Positions 1 to 11,340 of a DNA stretch of 64,000 bases are shown here, one piece after another; the stretch's first letter is position 1, and every line of letters begins with the position of its first letter. The DNA is from Siniperca chuatsi (lineage: Eukaryota; Chordata; Actinopteri; Centrarchiformes; Sinipercidae). The notes under the pieces are model-generated. The model had not been told where the DNA came from and did no database searches. It saw nothing but the letters and a program-made list of their open reading frames with translations. The position numbers and the translations under genes were made by a program. The stretch covers positions 17,178,822 to 17,242,821 of the forward strand of contig NC_058055.1 of assembly GCF_020085105.1 (NCBI RefSeq), written 5' to 3'.

Positions 1-2400
1 AAATATTACAAACTTGGTACAAACACAGCAAAAATAGTTTTTAAGCAGGTGTAACTCAGTACACTGGATTCAAATGGGCCCGCAGGTACAAAGAACCTGT
101 CTTGGTATCATTAACCTGCCATAACACCGGACCAATGCAGGGTTTTATCAGTGTGTGGTTAAAGAAGACAGTGGTGGATAGATCTGACAAAGAATGAGAG
201 ACAAAAGAATACATTCATGTTAATACTGTATTTCAACCTGGTGGCTTTTGTTCTCGGTGAACCACAGCAATATTTATGTGTTGGCTATTTCAGTAAGAGC
301 TTACGAATGAAGTGGATTACATACATTAAGTAGGCAGAGTCTCTCTGACTCGCTGCCTTTTTTTCAACCTGCAATTAGGTATTTCGATAAATTACAGCTC
401 AATGTTTTTTCTCTCTTTTTGTTATTATCCGTCTTCAACCCACCTCTTTGTCTCTGCCACCTTTTCTCCCCTAATATCAGTTTCAGACTAATCAAACTAA
501 TACAGCCAACACAGTGGGTTTTATAATATGTATTGCCACTATTTGCATTTCATTCTGTATATTTGTATCACATATTCTGAATTAGATTTACATATCACAC
601 TAATATTTTCAGATAATGCTTGATATCAATCATTCCAAAGTCCAAAATCTTTTTCTCTCTCCCTTTCTTTTTATTTGTATAGAAATGAGTGTGACTGTTC
701 GTCATTCAGTCATGTGTTCAATTGGGAGAGCTGCCTCAGAGGGAATCACACTGTCACGTTGTGTTTAGGTTGGTGATCAAAAGGCTGAGAGCCAAGGAAG
801 CCACACTTTTCCAGGAAGCAAATTACAAGGCAGACAAAACAGTGATTAGTATGGAGGCAATGTGACCTGTTTTGACAAGACCTGACCCTACTACGTATGT
901 TTTAATTTAACTTAATAGGCGTGGTTAAGCACAACGTTGCGAAGGCAAGAATGTTTATACAACCATTGAAATGTTTCTCTGCTTCATTAAATAACGTCTT
1001 CCACTTGAAGCTTTATTTTCCCATTGCATCAGACAAATTAAAACAACCTGAGCGACAATAAAGCTGATAAAGCTTTCACATAAAACATCACCTGCACAGC
1101 CTCTATATTTTGATTTGAGCTAACTAATGTCTCAGCTAAGCCAGGGCAATTACAACACAGTAACCCTTGCCTTGTGGGGCGTCGTGGTGGCCTGGAGATC
1201 ACTCTGCTGGATGGATTTGACCTAATTCCTCTTGTCATATTATCCCCCCTTTGCCCATATTTGAATAATAAATACGAAGCCCACAAACCTACAAATTATT
1301 GTAGTAATGATGTGTCATTCATTCTTGCAGAATATTAAAGAACAAACACTGCTGGTGTTGTGGTAAGAATCCAGTCCTTTTATCATAACTGCAACTCCAA
1401 CAAGGACTCAATCAGGGAACCTGCATTACCTTGAATATCAGTGTGTCAGTGTTAAAACAATATTCAGCTATCTGAACCATTACATTGTCATCAATCCCCT
1501 TAAAGTGGCCCTTATGTGCTGCATCTCCAAAGTTGTTTCAGCACTTCACAAGACAACACTCTATTTATATAACTGTACCAATGTATCAGTTGGTTTAAAA
1601 TCCAGTTCTACGGATTTGAACTTTCAACACAAGCTTGTTAAAATGGATCTGTTGAAGGATCCGTGGTGTTTCAAAGTTCAAAAGGGAATCGTTCTGGTGA
1701 TTCTGCCTAATCTCTGGCACGTTACTGAGACGCTGTTGAATAAGACAGCTTATGCTGACGTTGCGGTCGATGCTCCCATCATCCACGCTGTAATGGGACT
1801 AGGAGTCCTTAATCTGCTGAGATCAGACAGACTCGAATACTGAGACTCTCCACACTGCTACACAAAGACCTAAAAATATTATACACCCTTTATTTTTACC
1901 GTTTACCCTTTATTTTATAGTATAAAATTTTAAATTGTCTCTGATTTGTTTGTTCCTTGAGAAAAATATACTGCACACTGCGGCTAAAGGGAGTTCTCTT
2001 TGACCTAATACACGTCCTTCTCTCATCAGTTGGTGGGAGAAATGTGTCTCAGATTTGCTGGTTTTTAACCTTTGTCTCTGTGAGCCTTTATGAGCAACAC
2101 TGAAAAAATATAAGCAATAAGGAGAGATTCTTCAGATGCTTGTTCTCAATTAACAACACAGCATGACTCCTTGTTTAAAACAGGTGCAGCTCTCAGATAG
2201 ATCAGGCTAATAATAGCCGCTCTAAAGGCTATTATTAAACACAAGACAGCATATCAAGCCACAAACTTCATGTCATGACACATCCAGGCCTTTTTGACAA
2301 AAAAAGATCACAATGATCCATCTCAGAGAAACTAACCCTGATTTAAAAAGGTCTAAACTTTATGACCCTGATTTATTCAATTAAAGGAGGCTTGATTGCT
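1..2400. other. Upstream intergenic region, no recognised gene
   Basis: No exon chain or known protein similarity was found on either strand. The longest open stretch is a 112-codon frame at 1505-1843 (+) opening with GTG; its translation was not recognised, and it has no clear splice sites or relatives here. The DNA is AT-rich with normal non-coding texture. It could hold distal regulatory DNA for arr3 or the 3' part of an unseen upstream gene. Confidence 0.5.
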
Positions 2401-2421
2401 TGGTTTGCGGAGGTGCAGAGG

Positions 2422-2627
2422 GGATTATCAGCTATACTATTATCACAGCCATGTGGCGACTGTGTGGTTGTATCCCCGTGATTTAACTGGCTGGTATTAT
2501 TAAACCCTTTGTAGTCCAAAAAGGCTATTTGCTGATTGCTTAACTGGATTATGAAGCAGGCAACAACACCAATAATGAACCGGTTACGCCCGAACGATGC
2601 ACAGAGAGAGGCTGCAAGTATAAAAAG
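2422..2627 (+). promoter_or_regulatory. arr3: arr3 core promoter with TATA box and CRX/OTX-like sites
   Basis: A TATA box (TATAAAAAG, 2619-2627) lies about 30 bp before the likely start of a noncoding first exon that ends at a GTAAGA donor (2705). Two GGATTA motifs (2422-2427 and 2546-2551), the reverse complement of the TAATCC core bound by the photoreceptor homeodomain factors CRX and OTX2, lie within about 230 bp upstream. CRX/OTX control of cone genes is established; its use at this site is inferred. Confidence 0.6.
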
Positions 2628-2649
2628 GGACTGGGGACTGTTGCAGACC

Positions 2650-2704
2650 GCACTCTCCACACACCCTGACACACTCTACCAAGCTCCCAGACAACTGAGA
2701 AGAG
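2650..2704 (+). other. arr3: Probable noncoding exon 1 of arr3
   Basis: The stretch downstream of the TATA box ends in AGAG followed by GTAAGA, a good donor. The next exon (4433-4464) opens after a pyrimidine-rich tract ending CATCCAACAG and carries the start codon. A leader exon before a short ATG exon fits visual arrestin genes. The 5' edge is a guess from TATA spacing. Confidence 0.5.
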
Positions 2705-4456
2705 GTAAGACTTCTTCATCTCCATGAATGGATGGATGAATATAGTGGTGATACTAATGATGAAATACAGCAGCTGCCTGAATTTTCACTTGGAGAAAGA
2801 TGCACAATTTTACTTTTTGAATAGATTAGCTGTTGAGGGGAAAAACAACGTGGGCTCATACTTGAAAGATTGTATATGTTTGTGCCAGAAAATTTATCTA
2901 CTTTAAACTGAAAATCAGTGAGTTATGTTACACCTTGGAGTTGAGTGGGAATGGTAGTAGTCATCATAATTTTATTACACTGTGCAATCTTTTACAGGCC
3001 ATTTTACAGCCTACAGTTTCTCTAAATGGGAGTTGTGAAACATTTCTGCAACAGATAAATGCATATGAGAAAGACATGTGATGCATACTTTTTCTTTATG
3101 CTTGTGGCAATGTACCTGGCTGGCCAAAAGGGGTCAAAGTATTACTGTTGTAGATTAAAGCAGCCTAAAAGACTGATAGTATGTTTGCAGGTAAATGTGC
3201 TGATCTCCCAAAATTCCTCTTGTTAGACAGTACAGGATTGTAACCCTGATACTGAGCTAGAAGTGCAGGCACATATTAGTTTAAGTAATACACAATACTA
3301 ATCAGAAAACAATGGTTTTCACAGTTTGAAATAGAGCTACAAGGTACAGTTCCTCGGCTCAGTTTAGGGAGAGATGTGACATCAAGTCTACTATTTGATC
3401 AGTTATCTACAGCCAAGAACCAGCACTAATTGTGCTAAACTGAACAATAATAATAACAGAACATTAATTCATCGCTGAGTAAAATATAATATAATATATA
3501 ATGTTATATATCTGGTCAATGAAGGGGAAACGTGAGGAAAACACAGGGCATATATATTAGCTATACTCTGTTTTCACTCTCCTTTGATTTTGTCTGCCTA
3601 ATGAAAAGTGAGTAACTGTTTCAATAAGTGATCCACAATACTAGGATAAGGAGCCTAACTTGTACAGTGTTACATGAATTGCTTCAGTACACCTAATCCA
3701 GTTACATTCAGCACGGTGTTCAACTCAGGTCCATTAGATTTCCAGTTGAGGCAGGACAACTGTACGAGATGGAAAATGAACAATTCGTTTACTTAAGAAG
3801 TTACCAAGTTTCATAGTAAATATTTTGTAGAACTCACAAGTGAAGACCAAGACTGCCTCAGGACAGCAGATGATGCCTGAAGTCAGTTTATCAAACCCCT
3901 CTTATGGCATTCCAGTTGATTTTCAAATATTTAATGAACAACAGTTAAACAAATGCTTACAGCTCTCTTAACCTCTCTGTGATTATCTATAATACGGAGC
4001 TATAGAGGTCTACTATTAGGGCTTAGTGTCTCATTAAGTCCAGGAATACTACAGCAAGTTACTGAATGGGTTTTATCCATTTAACTGTCCTTAAATAGTC
4101 CACACAAGCAACAGCTGTGACACTTCTGTTACGTTTGAGGGGAACACGTTGTGACATAATCATGTGTGTGTCGTGTAAATCTGAGGCCTGTGTCTGTCGA
4201 ACGGTGGCCAGTTAGCAGATACAGAATAACGGATAACAGCTTTGGCTCAGGAGCCCTAACACTGATGGTATAATCTTATCACAAAGGATTAACCTTCAGT
4301 ACCTTCAAAACAAAACATCACTCCGGCTAAGCTGACTGTTGGTGAAGGAAACGTTTCTTAATCCCAATATTTGACTGATACTGTGACCTCCTAATAATAT
4401 AAAGTCACTTCTTTTTTCTTTTCATCCAACAGAATACTCCTTAAGATCTTCCAGAG

Positions 4457-7400
4457 ATGGCAAAGTAAGTGTTGTTTACCTTTTTTTATTTTCTTTCTGT
4501 CCCCCAAAAATATTTGTCTTACTTCAACCTGAGTACTGCTCAAAAACTCCTTTAAACTGAAAAATCAAAGCTTAAGAAGAGGTCTTTCTATTGTTATTGT
4601 GCAGCTATTCACACTGCAACTTTCCAAATATAATACTTAAAAGTTATCATTATTGGAAAGAGTGGTCCCTTTTGCTAAAAAGAACTGAAAAGAGCTGAAA
4701 CACTGACATTAAAATCTATAATCACTTTTAAAACTGTACTACCTTGGAGTTGCAGACGTTGCCCAGGGTCAGCTAACTCCTAAAGGGACAAGTAGTTTTA
4801 AAGTATTCATTTAAGGTTTGTAAAGGCTTAGTCGGTCGATGTTCAAATGTGGTCTCAGACAGTAACAAAGGTAATGAGCTATTTGGGAACCCTGCCACAC
4901 CATTTGTAGCTCCCTCACCTGGGCCAGCCTCTCAATCCGGGTATGATGAGGTAAATCCACACTTAGCTGTTCCTAACTGGATTAGAAGGAATAAGGGATT
5001 ACTGGCCCTTCTGCTGCTTGCAAAGGAACCCACTTTACCTTCAGAGTCTAAAACTAATCATTATTTTATCTGGTTAATCCAGACAATAATGGATGTACTC
5101 TTATTTATATTCATAAGCAACTTACTATGTTTGCTATACTATTACAATTCTATAGTTATGCAACTATATTCAACCTTTCATACATAAAACTTATTGTCAT
5201 TACTTCTGATTGTTAGGAGAAGTGATTTATGTTATAGAGAAGGAAGAAAGCAAACGATGGAAGAAGGAATGAAGGACGGTAACAAGGGACATGTTTAGGA
5301 AGCAAAGCCAGTAGAGTGAAAGGATTATATATATATATATATATATACATAACAATATTAGACTCAAGCAAGTCTCTTGGGTCAGTTGGCTGTAATGTAA
5401 GGCAGGGCTAACTGAAAACATAAGGGTTGATGAATCAGACACAAATGGGGTTTCTCTTCCTTTTTTCACAGGGTTTTCAAGAAGACCAGTGGAAACGGAG
5501 GGGTAAGTTTAGAGATTTGTCTAGTTCTTCTCTTGTTTTGATTTGTGTGGTGACTGGCGAAACATACTTGGAAACAGACTTACTGTCAAGAGGGTCTGAA
5601 GCACTCTGTGTTTTCTGTTTTCCCTTCCTTCTGTCTGACAGCTGACCCTCTACCTGGGGAAGAGAGACTATGTGGACCATGTGTCTCAAGTGGACAAAGT
5701 TGGTACGTTCCTTCTTCAACGTGTGTGTGTGTGTGTGCGTGCAGCTGTGTAGTGAGGATGATAAATATAATATTGTCCGTTACCTTTACAGATGGTGTTG
5801 TAAAGCTGGACACAGCTGATTTTGGAGACAGAAAAGGTAACATCATAAAAAAGTTCCATATTAAATTCAGTTCCATTTTCAAAGCTGAATCGAGTCATTT
5901 GGAGAGGTAAGAGATCACGATGAAATAATGAATCTACTGTTATGTGTTGACAGTGTTTGTGCAGCTGGCATGTGCCTTCCGTTATGGTAGTGATGACCTG
6001 GATGTGATGGGCCTGTGCTTTAGGAAAGACATCTGGATCCAGCAAGTCCAGATCTACCCCGAGAGCGACAAGCCCACCATAAGCACAATGCATGACACCC
6101 TGCTGAAGAAGGCTGGAGACAATGCATACCCTTTCAGTTTTGAAGTATGACAACATGATCAGATACAAAGTGTAAAGTTTAAGACCTCAGCCTATTCAAG
6201 AACATGTTCTATCTTTTGTGTTCAGGTTGAAATTAAAAGTTTATTTTACAAAATGGTTAAAAATATTTCACCCTGAAAGGTGAAACTAGGCAGGGTAAAC
6301 GAAGACTCCTTCCTGAGGGCAGGGCTTAAGATACACAGAGTAGCTTAAATTTCTGAGTTCTCAGACCATTTTCTCAATAGAGAATGACTTCCGTATGGGA
6401 GCCGAAACGTCTTGATTCTGAAAACAGTGTCCACATGACTACGACTGAAACCTTTTCTACGATTTTAAAGACCCCATATTAAGCTTGATATGCAGAGAGG
6501 GTCATGGCATAAAACTGCTTGTTTGATACATTATTAATTTAAAAGGGAATTAAATTGGTTTGAAATAGGTCACTGTTTCTACATAATCTGCTCAGAGCAT
6601 ACAAAATAGAATAAAACAGTATGCCGTCCTCAAATTCACACGACAACTTGACAATTCATAAGAATTTTGGGACCTAAAAATGTTTAGCCAGAAAAGGTTG
6701 ATAAACGAGTCTGAACTCCCATAACTGATTCCTATTTAGTGGTTTGAATGCAATCTCAGCTTTATTTTGTAAGTAAACAGAAAAAACAACTCTTCTGTTT
6801 AGTTATAAATGTTCTTCTTTGTCTCTCTAGATTCCCAACAACCTGCCATGCTCAGTCTCTCTGCAGCCTGGACCAGATGACAAGGGGAAGGTAAACTTCA
6901 TGCTGATCTGCCAACACCATTCACCTCTCCATATCCCATACCCTTAGTGTGCAAGCAAGTATGTTCGCTGTTGCCGCTGTTAGTTGTTACAGCTGCTAAC
7001 GTTTTATTTTTTGCTTTGCAGGCTTGTGGTGTCGACTTTGAGGTCAAAACTTACCTTGCCAAGGAAAAGAACAACCCTGACGAGAAGATTGAAAAGAAGT
7101 GAGTATGCTTTCATCTTTCATCTTTCAACTGTTTGCCTTCCTATTCTGCCTGACCAACATCTTCCTCTTCATCCATCTCTTCTTTGTTCCTCTGTCCCAT
7201 TGTGCCCAACAGGGACACTGCTCGCCTTATCATTCGTAAAATCCAGTACGCCCCCTCTCAGGTGGGCGCCGGGCCCAAGGCTGAACTCTGCAAAAGCTTC
7301 ATGATGTCGGACAAGCCTGTTCATCTAGAAGCTTCCATGGAGAAAGATGTACAGTAGCAAAACTTTATAATTTAAATGTCTCGGAAACATTTTTTACTAC

Positions 7401-9610
7401 ATGTCTCTGCTATCCTAAATGTTTGTTAATGTTTCCAGAGTGAGTTTGAATGCAGACTAAGACTAAGTTTTCCCAACTATACCACCATTCCCCACCATTA
7501 AGTGGTTGTTTCCTGGTTTTGACCACAGCTCTACTTCCATGGCGAAGCAATCCCAATCAAAATCAAAATCAACAATGAAAGCAACAAAACAGTCAAGAAA
7601 TTCAAAATCACTGGTGGGTACCTCTGATATTTTTTCTATAGATTTAATACAACTATTACTAAGAGCACAACAAAATTATTTTGTCTCACTCTTTCTTTCT
7701 ATCTCCATTCCCCTTCGCTCACAGTGGACCAAACCACAGACATTGTCCTCTACTCAGCAGACAAATACACCAAGGTGGTTCTTAACCAAGAGTTTGGGTA
7801 CGTGGACAGAAAACTGAAAGTATAGAACCACACAAATGTCAAGCATCAAGCCATGCAGTATGTTTACGCATGGGTTTATTTGTGTTTTATCCTCCACAGA
7901 GAGACAGTGGAGCCCAATGGGACCTACGAAAATACTCTGAGCATCACACCACTGCTTTCTGAAAACAAGGAGAAAAGGGGGCTGGCGCTGGACGGACGAC
8001 TGAAGGATGAGGACACCAACTTGGCCTCCACCACTATGTAAGTGCACAAACACAGCAGACAGGACGTAAGTAGGCTTTACATGTAATTCAATTGATTATT
8101 GCTAGAAAGTTCAGACAATCAGAAAAATTATCTCAGACCAAAGCTGTTCTTTTTTCTGCGACTGACAACTTTGCATACAATGCATTTGGCACTTTGTAGT
8201 TTTACATTTACAGTAGCTTTTCTTGCACGTCACTTCGTGGCCATAATGTCTTACAATAGTTTTTAAAAGAACACTTAACTGAATTAAACCTTTTAATCCC
8301 TCAAATCCTTGTAATTCCTCTTCTCCACAGGCACCGAGCGGGTGTGGAAAAGGAGGTGTTAGGAATCCTGGTTTCTTACAAGATTAAAATTAACCTCATG
8401 GTGGCCGGAGGAGGGTAAGCATCTGTTCCTGTTTAAGCATTGTTGGTACAAGGAAACTTTTAAAAAAGTTAAAGATTGAAATTTACTAAATCAAACTTGT
8501 GATGTTGCTCTTGTCTTCATGTAGCCTGCTCGGCGGCCTCACTGCCAGGTGAGTGGGGTTTATTTATGATCATATCACAGCCCATATAGCCAGTTAGCAG
8601 TGATCACCAGTCACCTGCATTATTCTGATTGGTTTGTTTGTTTTCTCTGCAGTGATGTCACAGTGGAACTGCCATTGATGCTCATGCACCCCAAGCCTGA
8701 AGGTATTTTTTAACAGCACACACAATCAAACGTCTAATTTGCCTCAACTCTATCTTACTGATACCAGTGCGCCTCACAGTTTATATGCTGGCTTCTCTAA
8801 TGATTTTACCGTCCCATCTGACTTTTTTCTTCCTTTCACATCAACCTCCTTTCCATATTGAGCAGAGTAAAGACTGCACATCAGTGTAAGTACAAAATCA
8901 CTCACACCTAGAAATCATATTGTTGAGATTTATTGTACAAGTTAGCAAGTAAGGAATACAATTTAGAGGTGACATTTGTTTTAGGCATTTTGTTATTGGG
9001 TGATAATGTTCAGGCTTTTTAATTAATTAATTTTTTTATGTTCTTCTTTTACAGTGTCTTGAAAGAAAACTCCCACATAGTCAAGGTGAGGTTCCTACAC
9101 GGTATATAGTTCAGTAAAGTCTGCTCTATTGTGATCTGTTGGCTTGGACTTGTGTGCATGTATTCAGATGTTTTAAGTGGATGTATAAATGACCATGTAC
9201 ACATAATTGTCCATAGTATGCTTTGTTTTCTGTGTTAGGCTAAGCAACACATAAACTTTATTACTGCTTATTATCTGTCAAAAAAATCATAGTATAAAGC
9301 AAAACTTAATGAAAACTCCCAGGGTATTTAAATGAATGATTGTGCATAATTTTATATTATTTAAAGAGTCCTTTCTACCTTCATAGTAGGCTACAATAAA
9401 TGCAGTTCAGTGATCATCCATATTGCAATTTAATGTATGATGTTGCATGTTAGTGGATGTGTTATAATGTTGAAACAATTTCAGGTGATGACTGAATTTT
9501 GTACACATGTTGTAAACGTCTCTTTGCATTTACTTCTTTCCATAGAGGATGTTACCCTGGAGGTTGAGAGGAAACCCACAGAAAGACAGGAAGACAACGA
9601 GGGGAAGTGA
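4457..9610 (+). CDS. arr3: Cone arrestin (arrestin 3, retinal)
   Basis: Visual arrestin of cones: binds light-activated, phosphorylated opsin and blocks transducin. Coding exons read: 4457-4464, 5472-5502, 5642-5702, 5792-5836, 5954-6144, 6831-6890, 7022-7098, 7213-7348, 7529-7613, 7725-7797, 7900-8037, 8331-8414, 8525-8548, 8653-8702, 9546-9610. They sum to 1128 nt, or 375 aa; human ARR3 has 388. The start MAKVFKKTS and stretches such as YLGKRDYVDHV, LPCSVSLQPGP and VDQTTDIVLYSADKYTK match cone arrestin better than rod S-antigen. Key features are visible: the N-terminal KK phosphate sensor, the ARLIIRK arginine and both polar-core aspartates (ALDGRLKDEDTNL). The tail reads EEDVTLEVERK, keeping an Arg but not the Phe residues of mammalian tails. 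Two extra microexons (8866-8885, 9055-9085) bring an in-frame stop if included. Whether this is arr3a or arr3b cannot be told. Confidence 0.93.
8866..9085 (+). other. arr3: Two arr3 microexons (20 and 31 nt) that truncate the protein if spliced in
   Basis: A 20-nt exon (8866-8885) lies between TTGAGCAG and a GTAAGT donor; a 31-nt exon (9055-9085) lies between a T-rich tract ending TTTTACAG and GTGAGG. Together they are 51 nt, so the frame into the last exon is kept, but in the incoming phase the first gives Glu then TAA at 8868-8870. Inclusion would end the protein at residue 355, just before the C-tail. Read one frame over they give SKDCTS then VLKENSHIVK, so a different exon boundary is an alternative. 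Confidence 0.55.
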
Positions 9611-10068
9611 CACAAAACAAAGAAGAAGAAGGATGCGACTGGTGTAATGAGACCAAATAACAATAACCGAGTGACTGAATGAGAGAATGACCTTTTCGAC
9701 ACATCAAGGATGTATGTACAGATGTAACATCAGTCCTCTCACAGATTTTGTTGTTCTTGTTTTTTGTTGTTTAATTGATGTCATTTAGCTGTAGAAGGGA
9801 GTATTTGGATTGCAAAATAATATCCAACATTTAGAGACCAAAGATTTGTGTAGAACCACACTTATACATGTGCAAAATAAAAATCATTTCCCCACCCTTC
9901 AGAGAGAGGGGGGAAAGACAGGAAATCAGCTTGTAGCCCATAAAAACCACTGTGCTTTCGATAACAGTGATGCACTCATCTCTTATTTTGAATGGCACTT
10001 TTTTCTTTCTGTGAAATGTATCAGATTTTGTTTCTGACGTCAAGTCGGATAACCCAAAATACAATAAA
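9611..10068 (+). other. arr3: arr3 3' UTR and poly(A) signal
   Basis: After the TGA at 9608-9610 come about 450 nt without coding potential. AATAAA occurs at 10063-10068, with an earlier AATAAA-type hexamer near 9876. The later one is the likelier main signal because it ends the transcribed-looking stretch. Confidence 0.5.
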
Positions 10069-10365
10069 AATGATTGTAAAAACAGAATTATTGTGATGGG
10101 GGTTTTGTTTATGTTTGTTGTGTTTTCATTAATGGACCAGCCCATTGTACTGAAAGGTCAGCTTTCAGAAGGATGTCAGCGTCAACACTGCTCTCATTCA
10201 CTTGCCTCGGTAACACTTCATTTCACAGCCCACACAATACAGTGTAACATTTTGTAATTATGGTGCAATTTGTTATTATGTGATACAATAAAATTAGATA
10301 AAGGAAGCCTAGGAACGACAGTGGGACAATTTGAGGAACTTATACATAAATTATAGGGCACAGTA

Positions 10366-10368
<3 letters not shown>

Positions 10369-10400
<32 letters not shown>
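10369..10400. repeat. (CA)n microsatellite
   Basis: Uninterrupted CA dinucleotides of about 16 units, directly visible, in the arr3-znrd2 gap. Confidence 0.95.
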
Positions 10401-10401
<1 letters not shown>

Positions 10402-11054
10402 TAATTCATACAGTAGATTTACTTTTTCACTACTTTATGTTCTTTAAATTGGTCACAGTATATTTACAGATGGTTACCGTTGTTGTTCTGGCATGCACAT
10501 TATAAAATAAAGCAGTGCTTTTTCCTCTTCTTATTCTTTGTATTTATGGAAAGGCTATTGGTGGCACTGCTTATCCTGCTAACAGTTTACCTGTCTGAAA
10601 GTCCACACAGCTACATATGTGACTTAATGCGGAGTGATTAAGAGTTAACTAGCTTTGGGACAAGGTCCCAGGCTCTTTCTCTGTGTTTCTTTCTGTGGTG
10701 ATGAAACCTTCAAACCCAATCTGTCTATGTGTGTTTCTATACATCTTCAGTGCCCCAGCTCCATACTATATAGTAGTAATAATAATCCCAAGGCCTTAGA
10801 AATAAGGTTCCTTTAGGAGATGGATTATATTTTAATTGAATAATAGAATTTCTGCTTCCAAAATAAAGAAATTGTGACTCAATGTACAATCTTCTACAGT
10901 ACAGTCTAACCTTGTTGAAGTTAAAATATGCAGCACCAAACTACTACTACTAGCACAAAACTACTGTTTCGTATGTGAATTATTTCCATAACCAAAATGT
11001 TCTGGTACTGGGGTACTATTAGATGTTCTGTAGGTGCTTTATTAAAGTCAACAG

Positions 11055-11144
11055 AAACAGAATTATTGTGGTGGGGGTTTTGTTTATGTTTGTCAGTGTC
11101 CCAGCTCCATACTATATAGTAGTAACAATAATCCCAAGGCCTTA
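11055..11144. repeat. Chimeric local duplication
   Basis: Bases 11055-11093 copy 10080-10118 (39 bp, one mismatch) and bases 11094-11144 copy 10748-10798 (51 bp, two mismatches). The two sources are about 630 bp apart but abut here. This looks like a templated insertion or a copy with an internal deletion; the text is not simple sequence, so chance is unlikely. Confidence 0.85.
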
Positions 11145-11303
11145 TGAGTGCAACTCATGGATGTATAAAGAGCTACTGGACTAATTACAGAACTTTTAAA
11201 AATTGACATTGAGGAAGACTAAATCCAAAAGGAGGCAGTAATGCAACGTAAAGGATGCAGACTGCCGTAAAACCCCAAAGAAGAAGAAGACACTTGACGG
11301 CTT

Positions 11304-11311
11304 TGACGTCA
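11304..11311 (+). promoter_or_regulatory. znrd2: Perfect CRE (TGACGTCA) in the znrd2 promoter
   Basis: The palindromic cAMP-response element TGACGTCA lies 30 bp before the znrd2 ATG. Such sites near transcription starts bind CREB/ATF proteins in many housekeeping promoters. No TATA box is seen nearby, fitting a housekeeping gene. Actual use is inferred. Confidence 0.5.
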
Positions 11312-11340
11312 TCACGCACAACGTGTAGCACTGAAGCAAC

